Of a DNA stretch of 6,810 nt, positions 1 to 6,228 are shown one piece after another. Every line of letters begins with the position of its first letter. Position 1 is the first letter of the stretch. The DNA is from an uncultured bacterium (GTDB taxonomy: Bacteria; Spirochaetota; Brevinematia; DTOW01): the NCBI GenBank assembly GCA_937928175.1, contig CALFVP010000016.1, forward strand, positions 1 to 6,810. The letters are read 5' to 3'. A model generated the notes under the pieces. The model searched no databases. It was given only the letters and a program-made list of their open reading frames with translations, and had not been told where the DNA came from. The position numbers were made by a program, and so were the translations under genes.

Positions 1-2
1 TT

Positions 3-230
3 AAAATTGCCATCCAAAGAGCTAAGGAAAGGGGTTTTTCACTTGAAGGTGCGGTTTGTGCATCTGATGGCTTTTTCCCGTTTGGTGACAGTGTTAGATT
101 GTTAGCTAGTGAAGGAATAAAAGCAATAGTTCAACCTGGTGGTTCTTTAAGAGATAATGAGTCGATTGAGGAAGCTAATAAAAATAACATTGCAATGGTA
201 TTTACCGGTAAAAGACATTTTAAACATTAA
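3..230 (+). CDS. purH: PurH C-terminal end (AICAR transformylase/IMP cyclohydrolase), partial
   Basis: The bifunctional PurH enzyme carries out the last two steps of de novo IMP synthesis: formyl transfer from 10-formyl-THF to AICAR, then ring closure to IMP. Only the last 75 residues are present; the 5' part lies outside the window. The reading frame beginning KIAIQRAKERGFSLEGAVCA is the end of the transformylase domain. Family hallmarks are visible: SDGFFPFGDSV, then IVQPGGSLRDNESIEEAN, then the C-terminal signature AMVFTGKRHFKH just before TAA at 228-230. SDGFFPF replaces the more usual SDAFFPF, a mild variation. The gene is convergent with queE, with only 4 bases between the two stop codons and no room for a dedicated terminator. 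Identification is by recognised family motifs and is very secure. Confidence 0.96.
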   Translation, partial: KIAIQRAKERGFSLEGAVCASDGFFPFGDSVRLLASEGIKAIVQPGGSLRDNESIEEANKNNIAMVFTGKRHFKH

Positions 231-234
231 GTTT

Positions 235-891
235 TTACTTTATATTGAGTAATACTTGTAACCTTGTAGAGTAATTTAATCCTTTTTCTATACAGAAAGA
301 GACTATAAATTTAGACCTGTATAAAATTTCTTCAATAGTGCTACCTTGAGGCATTAAAAATACTCTGTTTTTTGGTAATCTGTGTTTTTCTATTAGAAGT
401 TCAACTTCTTTTAGTTCTTCTTCGTTTGATATAACAAACTTAAATATTGAGTTTAGGTTTAAGAATTTGTTAAGGTTTGAGTAAATTTTTTGATAAATTT
501 TTTTACCACCAGAGAGGTTACTACTTGAGAGTTTTGGAGATACGTTGAATTTGTATTTATATAATTTTTCTATGGGTAGATATATTCCTGAGGTTTCAAA
601 TTCAACGTTTTGGTAGTTTATTCTTGAAAGAATATTACTTATTTCTTCTTGATAGTAAAGAGGTTCACCTCCTGTGAATACTACAATACCTTTTTTATTT
701 TCTATGAATGTTCTTATAATTTCTGTGATTTCGTTAATACTTTTTTCTTCACCTTTTTCAAACGGTATGGAGTATTTTGTATCGCACCACGAGCAATCAA
801 GTGGACAACCTTGAGTTCTTACAAATAGTGCTACCTTACCTACACTTTCTCCTTCTCCTTGTATGGATTCAAAAATTTCTGATATTCTCAT
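235..891 (-). CDS. queE: 7-carboxy-7-deazaguanine synthase (radical SAM, QueE)
   Basis: QueE converts 6-carboxy-5,6,7,8-tetrahydropterin to 7-carboxy-7-deazaguanine using S-adenosylmethionine and a [4Fe-4S] cluster, an early step towards preQ0 and queuosine. The 218-residue length is normal for the family. The N-terminus carries FESIQGEGESVGK (7-19), typical of QueE. The cluster motif CX3CX2C is complete at C29, C33 and C36 (CPLDCSWCDTKYS). The SAM-binding GGEP motif is at 74-77, ETSG at 99-102, SPKL at 118-121, FKFV at 150-153 and MPQG at 180-183. It ends in RLQVLLNIK, like the usual RLHxxLW end. The start abuts the rodZ stop (TAAATG) and only a weak TGGA lies upstream, so translation is probably coupled to rodZ. 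No other queuosine gene is visible here, so the rest of the pathway must be elsewhere, or the product feeds another 7-deazaguanine use. Confidence 0.95.
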   Translation of the reverse strand: MRISEIFESIQGEGESVGKVALFVRTQGCPLDCSWCDTKYSIPFEKGEEKSINEITEIIRTFIENKKGIVVFTGGEPLYYQEEISNILSRINYQNVEFETSGIYLPIEKLYKYKFNVSPKLSSSNLSGGKKIYQKIYSNLNKFLNLNSIFKFVISNEEELKEVELLIEKHRLPKNRVFLMPQGSTIEEILYRSKFIVSFCIEKGLNYSTRLQVLLNIK

Positions 892-1887
892 TTATTCCAG
901 ATACTTTATTTTTATTGAAATTCCTTTTATACCTTCAGTAACGTCAAAAGAGAGGTACGAAGGTCCTTTACCTGATATAGGTAAGGGTCTACCGTTGGCT
1001 TTTACTGAAAGAAACTCTAAATTGGAAGTTTTTATAACTAGCTTTGATTTTACGAGTGTTGTTTTTGATTCGTTCTTTTTTAGGTATAGTTGTTGTTCTT
1101 CGGAGTTATCACTTACTATGGATAACCATAGTAAATTAGAAGAAAATATTTCAAACTCTACTGGTATACTTGCCTTTTCAATAAATATAACCTCTTCTTT
1201 AGATTTTCTTTCCTGCGATTTATAAAATGATATTCTCATTGATGGTTTACCACCTATGAACGATTCGTACTTTATTTCAAGGTCTACTATTCCATCTAAA
1301 TTAAAGTCCATCATCGATTTACTTTTTAGCGTGAATGAAGAAATAGTATTGTTTATACTTAGAAGTACGTCGTTTCCGTTGTTTCTTATCTCGATTAGTT
1401 TTATTGTTATTTTTCTATTTCCTACGTTATAGGAAAATTCTTCTCCAACGGAAAACGTTTTTAGTACTATTTTTACACTATCGTTGTCAGAAATTACTTC
1501 GTAGTTTTTAGAAAAAATTACACTAAATAAAAACCATAACGCTGCTATTAATAAGGTTACTATAAATAGTATAGGGAGAACTTTCTTTAAATTTATTTTG
1601 TCTAACAACGAATAATTTTTCCCTACTAGTACATCTAACGGTACATCTTTTTCTTCTATTTGTTTTTTTTCGTATAACCTTATTGCGTATTCAGGATCAC
1701 CTCCAAGAAACGATACGTAAGATTTTATGTATCCCCTCACGTACACTTCACCAGGAAAACTAGAAAAATTCTCTCTTTCCATTTCTTCTATGTATTTTCT
1801 TGGTATGTTTGTATTTCTAACTACTTCCTCTATTGATATGCTTTTACTTAGTCTTAAGTTTCTTAAATAGTTACCAATTGATTCCAT
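892..1887 (-). CDS. rodZ: RodZ-like cytoskeletal/cell-shape protein with an extra extracytoplasmic domain
   Basis: RodZ is a bitopic membrane protein that links the MreB cytoskeleton to the elongation cell-wall machinery. Residues 1-66 form an Xre/HTH_25 helix-turn-helix domain (IGNYLRNLRLSKSISIEEVV ... IPRKYIEEMEREN ... VRGYIKSYVSFLGGDPE), the cytoplasmic MreB-binding part in known RodZ. A basic linker (KINLKK, 97-102) leads into one hydrophobic membrane segment at about 103-125. The outside part ends in a DUF4115-like beta domain (about 245-331, with LEFLSVKANGRPLP). Between the membrane segment and DUF4115 lie about 115 extra residues with a DxNxDGxxD motif (D194, N196, D198, G199, D202) resembling a calcium-binding loop. 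The ATG is supported by AAAGGA 7 bases upstream. It is transcribed with queE, which starts directly after its stop. The family call is strong; the role of the extra domain is unknown. Confidence 0.88.
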   Translation of the reverse strand: MESIGNYLRNLRLSKSISIEEVVRNTNIPRKYIEEMERENFSSFPGEVYVRGYIKSYVSFLGGDPEYAIRLYEKKQIEEKDVPLDVLVGKNYSLLDKINLKKVLPILFIVTLLIAALWFLFSVIFSKNYEVISDNDSVKIVLKTFSVGEEFSYNVGNRKITIKLIEIRNNGNDVLLSINNTISSFTLKSKSMMDFNLDGIVDLEIKYESFIGGKPSMRISFYKSQERKSKEEVIFIEKASIPVEFEIFSSNLLWLSIVSDNSEEQQLYLKKNESKTTLVKSKLVIKTSNLEFLSVKANGRPLPISGKGPSYLSFDVTEGIKGISIKIKYLE

Positions 1888-1894
1888 ACTACAT

Positions 1895-1900
1895 TCCTTT
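1895..1900 (-). promoter_or_regulatory. Ribosome binding site of rodZ
   Basis: AAAGGA on the minus strand, with 7 bases to the ATG at 1885-1887. It fixes the rodZ start that gives the intact helix-turn-helix domain. Confidence 0.7.
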
Positions 1901-1903
1901 GAA

Positions 1904-1933
1904 ATTATGGATGTTTAATTTTTGTTTTTTCAA
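1904..1933 (-). promoter_or_regulatory. Alternative rodZ-queE promoter (proximal)
   Basis: On the minus strand, TTGAAA (1928-1933) is separated by 18 bases from CATAAT (1904-1909). The predicted start near 1897 would leave a leader of about 10 bases and cut into the AAAGGA site, keeping only GGA. It competes with the distal candidate. The short leader would match those predicted for other genes in this window. Confidence 0.3.
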
Positions 1934-1934
1934 G

Positions 1935-1964
1935 ATTATTGAATGTGGTAGTTTTTTTTGTTAA
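1935..1964 (-). promoter_or_regulatory. Candidate rodZ-queE promoter (distal)
   Basis: On the minus strand, TTAACA (1959-1964, 5 of 6 consensus) is separated by 18 bases from AATAAT (1935-1940, 5 of 6). Transcription would start near 1928, giving a leader of about 40 bases that contains the AAAGGA site. These elements lie on the same DNA as the amylase promoter on the other strand. In DNA this AT-rich, chance matches are common, so the call is tentative. Confidence 0.4.
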
Positions 1965-1967
1965 AAT
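1939..1967 (+). promoter_or_regulatory. Sigma-70 type promoter of the secreted amylase
   Basis: TTGAAT (1939-1944), a 17-base spacer, then TAAAAT (1962-1967) with an extended -10 TG at 1959-1960. The predicted start is near 1974, leaving a leader of only about 15 bases that consists almost entirely of the ribosome binding site. This is one of the two best promoters in the window. No operator repeat or CRE-like catabolite site was recognised beside it. Confidence 0.7.
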
Positions 1968-1975
1968 ACCTTAAT

Positions 1976-1984
1976 AAAGGAGGG
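1976..1984 (+). promoter_or_regulatory. Strong ribosome binding site of the amylase
   Basis: AAAGGAGGG is a nearly complete match to the 16S anti-Shine-Dalgarno. AGGAGG is 5 bases from the ATG at 1989. It decides the start and predicts efficient translation. Confidence 0.88.
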
Positions 1985-1988
1985 CTAG

Positions 1989-3728
1989 ATGGTAAAAAGG
2001 TTTGTTTTAGTAGTGTTATCTTTTTTGTTTGTTAGTTTTTCTTTCTCTCAAGAAGGTGATGTTACAGTTTTAGTAAGTAGTGCTGGAGATGGTTGGTGGG
2101 TAAAAGATACAAAGTACAGTTCTCTTCCACAGTGGCATAATTCTATTGCTTATGAAATATTTGTTAGGAGTTTTTTTGACAGTAACGGTGATGGTATTGG
2201 AGATTTTAATGGAATTACACAGAAACTTGATTACTTAAAATCTTTAGGAGTTGATTATATATGGCTTATGCCTATACATCCATCCAAAGAGTATCATGGT
2301 TATGATGTTATAGATTACTATGATGTTAACCCACAGTATGGTACTATGGAGGATTTTGAGAACTTGGTAAAGGAAGCAAAAAAGAGAGGAATAAAAATAA
2401 TAATAGATTTTGTTTACAATCATACTTCAAGGCATCATCCTTGGTTTATTGATTCTGCAACAAATGAAAATTCAAAGTATAAAGATTGGTACGTTTGGAG
2501 TAAGGATCAACCTATAGGTGATTGGCCTAACCCTACTGGACAATCCAAACAAAATGTTTGGAACAAGTTTGATTTTGTTACGAATGCTTATAGGTATGGA
2601 TGGTACTTTTATTCTGCTTTTAACTTTAATATACCAGATTTAAATTTGGAAAATCCTGATGTAGTTAATGAACTTAAAAAGATTGCTAAATTTTGGATTG
2701 ATAAGGGAGTAGAGGGGTTTAGAATAGATGCTGCTAGGTTTGCCATAGCTAAGGGACCTGATAAGCAAGCTGATACCCCTGAAACAATAGAATTTTGGAA
2801 AGACTTTATGGGATATCTTAAGAAAATAAAACCAGATGTATTTGTCGTTTCTGAAGTTTTTGCTGGACCTTCAATCGTAGAAAAATATTACCAAGGTGGA
2901 AAAACTTTTGATACTTGCTTTAATTTTGAGTTTGCCACATCTTTTGCTATTCCTCCACTCGTTGCTTCAAAATCGAAATCTGCAGTAAATTCTTTAAATG
3001 GTTGGTATAACAGTAAACAAATACCTATAACGTTTTTATCTCCGTTTCTTTCTAATCATGATATGGGAAGATTTGGAAGTAAAATAAGGAATGATGATGC
3101 TATAAAAATGGCTTTGGCAATGCTATTAACAACACCAGGTGGAATGCCGTTTTTGTACTACGGTGATGAAATAGGTCTTCCGGATGATAGTAAAGTTTTA
3201 ATAGGCGATGCTGATAGAAGAAGTATAATGCTTTGGGATGATACGAAATTTGGTGGATTTACAACAGGACCTAAAATATGGCATGCTAGATATAACCCAA
3301 TCGAAACTAACTACTCTGTTAAAGTTCAAGAACAAAATCCTAATTCAATACTGAATTTCTATAAATCTCTTGTGAATCTAAAGAAAAACAAAACAAAAGC
3401 ATTCTCTTCTTTTGCTGAATTTAAAAGTTTAAACGTTTCAAAAGATGTTGTAATGGCTTACGCTAGAAAATTCCAAAATGATTATGCTTTACTTATGTAT
3501 AACTTCAGCAAAAAGGATGAAATTAAGGTTAACGTAGATTTGCAAGATTTACCAAACGATTTATCTTTGGTTGATACGCTATCTTCTCAAGGTAGTGATC
3601 TTAAAAATTTTGCTCAAGAACTTATAAAAAATAAAACATCACAGGTATCGCTTAAACCTAGAGAAGTTGCTATAATTTTGTTTTCTTCTCCTAAGTCAGA
3701 AGAAAAGACTCAAAAAACAAAGAAATAG
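1989..3728 (+). CDS. Secreted GH13 alpha-amylase-family glycoside hydrolase
   Basis: A retaining alpha-glucan hydrolase predicted to act outside the membrane on starch or maltodextrin. Residues 1-20 are a signal peptide (MVKRF, a hydrophobic core, then SFS before Q21) with a signal-peptidase-I site and no lipobox cysteine. The (beta/alpha)8 barrel carries a calcium-loop motif DSNGDGIGD (64-72), region I DFVYNH (140-145), region V PDLN (216-219), region II GFRIDAARF (243-251, nucleophile D247), region III VSEVF (287-291, acid/base E289) and region IV FLSNHD (353-358, D358). All three catalytic acids are present. A C-terminal beta domain of about 90 residues follows, ending in a Lys/Glu-rich tail (SPKSEEKTQKTKK). 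PDLN suggests the intermediate alpha-amylase/neopullulanase/oligo-1,6-glucosidase group, so exact bond and chain-length preference cannot be read off. It appears monocistronic, with its own promoter. Confidence 0.93.
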   Translation: MVKRFVLVVLSFLFVSFSFSQEGDVTVLVSSAGDGWWVKDTKYSSLPQWHNSIAYEIFVRSFFDSNGDGIGDFNGITQKLDYLKSLGVDYIWLMPIHPSKEYHGYDVIDYYDVNPQYGTMEDFENLVKEAKKRGIKIIIDFVYNHTSRHHPWFIDSATNENSKYKDWYVWSKDQPIGDWPNPTGQSKQNVWNKFDFVTNAYRYGWYFYSAFNFNIPDLNLENPDVVNELKKIAKFWIDKGVEGFRIDAARFAIAKGPDKQADTPETIEFWKDFMGYLKKIKPDVFVVSEVFAGPSIVEKYYQGGKTFDTCFNFEFATSFAIPPLVASKSKSAVNSLNGWYNSKQIPITFLSPFLSNHDMGRFGSKIRNDDAIKMALAMLLTTPGGMPFLYYGDEIGLPDDSKVLIGDADRRSIMLWDDTKFGGFTTGPKIWHARYNPIETNYSVKVQEQNPNSILNFYKSLVNLKKNKTKAFSSFAEFKSLNVSKDVVMAYARKFQNDYALLMYNFSKKDEIKVNVDLQDLPNDLSLVDTLSSQGSDLKNFAQELIKNKTSQVSLKPREVAIILFSSPKSEEKTQKTKK

Positions 3729-3795
3729 TACTTTCTACATTGCTTTGCTTAAATAACTTTATTTTTATTTTTGTACTGTTACGTTTTTTTGTAAT

Positions 3796-4347
3796 TTAGA
3801 ATATGTATACGTTTTTTTCAGTTATTACGATATCTAGTTTTTGGTCATGTTCTTCTTTTGGTATGGAATCTACTTTTTGGCATTCGTAAGCAAGTCCAAT
3901 TTTAATACCTATTCTATTTGAATTTTTAGCTATGAAAGCATCGTAAAATCCTCCACCGTATCCAATTCTGTAACCTTCTTTATCAAATCCTATTAAAGGT
4001 ATTATTACAGTATCTATGTATCCAGTGAATATTTCACCATCTGATGGTTCTAAAATTCCTTTGTATCCAGTTGTAATTTTAAATTCGTTGTTTACTTTAA
4101 TTGTAATTATATCCTTATTTGATACTTTTGGTAGTATTAAAATTTTTCTTTCTTTTATTGTTTTACTTATTAGGTTTAACGTCATGACTTCTGAGTTTAT
4201 GGATATATATATCATAATTGTTTTTGAGTTTTTCCATTGAGGTAATGAGATTAACTTTTCGTGTATTTCTTTTGAATATTTTACTTGTTCTTCTAGTGTT
4301 AGAGAGTTTCTTTTCGATGTTAAGTAATTTCTTAAGTGCTTTTTCAT
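3796..4347 (-). CDS. 5-formyltetrahydrofolate cyclo-ligase (MTHFS)
   Basis: The enzyme uses ATP to convert 5-formyl-THF to 5,10-methenyl-THF, returning this stored and inhibitory folate to the one-carbon pool. The 183-residue length is normal. The basic N-terminus (KKHLRNYLTSKRNSL) matches the family's ATP-contacting start. SEVMT (52-56) supplies the conserved substrate-side Glu. GILEP is at 98-102. The hallmark loop GFDKEGYRIGYGGGFYD spans 120-136. EEHDQKLDIVITE (165-177) matches the conserved C-terminal strand. The start lies 2 bases after the stop of the HerA-like gene and has no Shine-Dalgarno, so it is probably co-transcribed and translationally coupled to it. The family is often called YgfA, FthC or MthfS. 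Assignment is secure. Confidence 0.95.
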   Translation of the reverse strand: MKKHLRNYLTSKRNSLTLEEQVKYSKEIHEKLISLPQWKNSKTIMIYISINSEVMTLNLISKTIKERKILILPKVSNKDIITIKVNNEFKITTGYKGILEPSDGEIFTGYIDTVIIPLIGFDKEGYRIGYGGGFYDAFIAKNSNRIGIKIGLAYECQKVDSIPKEEHDQKLDIVITEKNVYIF

Positions 4348-4349
4348 TT

Positions 4350-6149
4350 TTACGTAGAGAATTTATTGTCAATACTTTTTAAGTCTTCTTCTTCTACGTA
4401 AATTTCTTCTTTTCTTGTGGCGTATGGTGGTTTAGGAAACGTTATTACTATAGGCACTTCGATATCAGGTTGGAATAGTATCATTGTACCACTTTTTATT
4501 TTTTTTGCTTTTTCTTTAAACTCTGTAGGTAGGTATTTGTAAACTTTGTTTTCTATTTCTCCTGAGTCTGTCCTACCAATAACTTTTATACTTGAATTGG
4601 ATATTATTCTTGGTTCAACTTCACTTGCCATTTGTTGTGCTCCTATAAGTATTATACCTAAACTTCTTCCTCTTTCTGCTATATCAAGTAGTATATTTTT
4701 TATGGGGCTATAACCTGTTGAAGGTGCATACTTGTTAAGCTCATCTATCATTATAAATACTGTTTCTTTTTCTTCTGATCTTTTTCTGCCAAAGTAGAGG
4801 TCAGATAGTATACTACCAACTACAAACCTTTGGGCTCTAAAGGATAAAAATTTATCTGATATACTTACAACAGATATTTTTTTCTCAGGTATAACTTTCT
4901 TTGAATCTTTATTAACTACCATAAATGATATATCTTTAGCGCTTACTAAGAATTTTCTTATGAATTTTGAAATAGTTTGAGATGGTGCTCTAGAAGGAAA
5001 AAATACTTTTTTAAGTTGTTCTGATAATTTTCCTGTCTCATCATTTTCGTACCCAGATAAGTTTAATAATTGTGATAAAGGTACCTCTACTGTTGGTTCT
5101 TTGGATGATATAATATTAACTTCTTCACCGTAAAGAGAAGTTATATTAAGATTAATTTTTCTGTTATCTAGGGTTACTTCTATTTCTACTCTGTTTTCTG
5201 GTGATCTTTGAGCTAATTTCTTCATTGAATTTGAAAAGTAGTTTAGTACGTAAGTGAAATTGTCATCTTCTTTTTCTTCTTGATCAAACATGTATTCGCA
5301 TAATCCCTCCATGAAAAAATCTTTAATTGACCATCTGTATACCTTTAATTTATCTTTTTCACTTACTTCTTCCGTTAGTGCTTCTTCTGGGTTTTCGGAT
5401 TTTGGCGGAGCATAAAATTCAATGTCTTTTTTTGAAAAAGGTTTAAATTCTATACCTAGCTTTTTAAATGCTTCTTCAGACTTTTTGTCTTTACAGTTTA
5501 AACTTTTCTTATCAATGTGTAATAAATCTTCACCTTTTACGCTGAATATTATTGCTTTTATGTTTCTTTTTTCTGAATCTTTTATGCTTTTACAGTACAT
5601 CATTGAATGTATTAAAAATAGTGCGTAGGATGTTTTTGTAGCTATTCCTGAGATGCCTGATATTGATATGTGTGCACCCTTTTTACCGTTTATGAAATCC
5701 CAATTTATGTACGCCGGTTCACCGTTTTTTAGTATACCTGCTGGAAGTAAGTTTTGATGATTTTCCATGTTTATAGCTTTTTTAGTTTCATTTTCATTAA
5801 AAACTTTGTATACTTTACTTCCTGGTTCTGGTGGTGTAAGTGATTTTTCAGGTTCTATTCTTGTTATGTTTACGTATGCAATGTGATATTTTTGGTAAGG
5901 TATTCTTCCTTTTTGTACCTCTTTGTTCCAACTGTGAAATTCTAGTCCTTCAAAACCTTTGATAATATTTGTGATGATCCCATAAAATTCAATTTTTCCT
6001 ACTCCATTGACGTAATTAATTACCTTGACAATATCATCAACAAACACTGGGTTATCTTCCGATACCTGAAACCAAAATTCAAACGGTGTTGACTCTTTTG
6101 TACCTATAACTATTCCTACCTCGCTTTTGATTTCTGTATCTTCATTCAT
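4350..6149 (-). CDS. HerA/DUF87-like hexameric ATPase with non-canonical P-loop
   Basis: This resembles the HerA-FtsK branch of DNA-translocating P-loop ATPases. Residues about 10-100 look like a HAS-barrel (EVGIVIGTKESTPFEFWFQV ... VFVDDIVKVI). The ATPase core follows: a P-loop-like SGISGIATKTS (164-174) in which the Gly before K172 is Thr and the spacing is one residue longer than GxxxxGKT, so nucleotide binding may differ. Walker B is VFIMIDELN (464-472, D469, E470). Downstream are AERGRSLGIILIGAQQ (491-506), with the polar sensor Gln, and GRTDS (525-529), with R526 as a possible arginine finger. A lysine/acid-rich insert lies at about 215-330. No NurA nuclease is adjacent; the downstream partner is a folate enzyme. 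The gene has a good promoter but no Shine-Dalgarno. The DNA role is inferred from the family; substrate and partner are unknown. Confidence 0.85.
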   Translation of the reverse strand: MNEDTEIKSEVGIVIGTKESTPFEFWFQVSEDNPVFVDDIVKVINYVNGVGKIEFYGIITNIIKGFEGLEFHSWNKEVQKGRIPYQKYHIAYVNITRIEPEKSLTPPEPGSKVYKVFNENETKKAINMENHQNLLPAGILKNGEPAYINWDFINGKKGAHISISGISGIATKTSYALFLIHSMMYCKSIKDSEKRNIKAIIFSVKGEDLLHIDKKSLNCKDKKSEEAFKKLGIEFKPFSKKDIEFYAPPKSENPEEALTEEVSEKDKLKVYRWSIKDFFMEGLCEYMFDQEEKEDDNFTYVLNYFSNSMKKLAQRSPENRVEIEVTLDNRKINLNITSLYGEEVNIISSKEPTVEVPLSQLLNLSGYENDETGKLSEQLKKVFFPSRAPSQTISKFIRKFLVSAKDISFMVVNKDSKKVIPEKKISVVSISDKFLSFRAQRFVVGSILSDLYFGRKRSEEKETVFIMIDELNKYAPSTGYSPIKNILLDIAERGRSLGIILIGAQQMASEVEPRIISNSSIKVIGRTDSGEIENKVYKYLPTEFKEKAKKIKSGTMILFQPDIEVPIVITFPKPPYATRKEEIYVEEEDLKSIDNKFST

Positions 6150-6155
6150 AACTAA

Positions 6156-6168
6156 AGTATAAAATACT
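6156..6168. repeat. Inverted repeat AGTAT-AAA-ATACT over the -10 element
   Basis: A perfect 5-base inverted repeat with a 3-base centre (AGTATAAAATACT) that covers the -10 element of the HerA-like gene promoter. Its position would suit a repressor site, but a 5-base arm in AT-rich DNA can be chance. Confidence 0.35.
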
Positions 6169-6185
6169 AATCAAAATCATGTCAA
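6156..6185 (-). promoter_or_regulatory. Sigma-70 type promoter of the HerA-like gene, predicted leaderless
   Basis: On the minus strand a perfect TTGACA (6180-6185), an 18-base spacer and TATACT (6156-6161, 5 of 6). Counting seven bases from the -10 end puts +1 at 6149, the A of the ATG. No Shine-Dalgarno lies in the bases before the ATG, which fits a leaderless mRNA. Confidence 0.65.
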
Positions 6186-6199
6186 TGTAGAAAGTATTC

Positions 6200-6228
6200 T
6201 AAAAATAGAAAATTAGTAAAGTTTACTA
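6200..6228 (-). terminator. Weak candidate intrinsic terminator after the 53-residue ORF
   Basis: On the minus strand TAGTAAACTTTACTA (6214-6228) is a 15-base perfect inverted repeat with a 1-base centre. It is followed at once by ATTTTCTATTTTTA. The stem has one C:G pair and is otherwise A:T, so it is weak, but the order (stop codon in the stem, hairpin, T-rich tract) is that of an intrinsic terminator. The same palindrome could instead be a protein-binding site upstream of the HerA-like promoter. Confidence 0.35.

Noticed and set aside
201..212. 12-base palindrome TTTACCGGTAAA
   Set aside because: It is within purH codons for the conserved VFTGK segment, with no loop for a hairpin, so coding explains it.
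863..1225. Open frame of 120 codons on the plus strand opposite rodZ
   Set aside because: It lies wholly inside rodZ and the queE start, has no ribosome binding site and no recognisable domain, and its composition is that of an antisense reading.
3729..3795. Possible terminator between the amylase and the folate cyclo-ligase
   Set aside because: There are T-runs, but the only stems are TTAC/GTAA (3779-3794) and AGTAC/GTACT across about 40 bases. Both are too weak to call on either strand.
4016..4240. Plus-strand open frame opposite the folate cyclo-ligase
   Set aside because: It is antisense to a well-supported enzyme and gives a hydrophobic run with no recognisable family features.
4163..4372. 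Minus-strand open frame of 69 codons overlapping the folate cyclo-ligase start
   Set aside because: It is out of frame with both flanking genes. The cyclo-ligase N-terminus (KKHLRNYLTSKRN) matches its family and explains this DNA.
5422..5628. Plus-strand open frame inside the HerA-like gene
   Set aside because: It is antisense to the ATPase; its Phe/Leu/Ser-rich content is what antisense of a Lys/Glu-rich protein gives.
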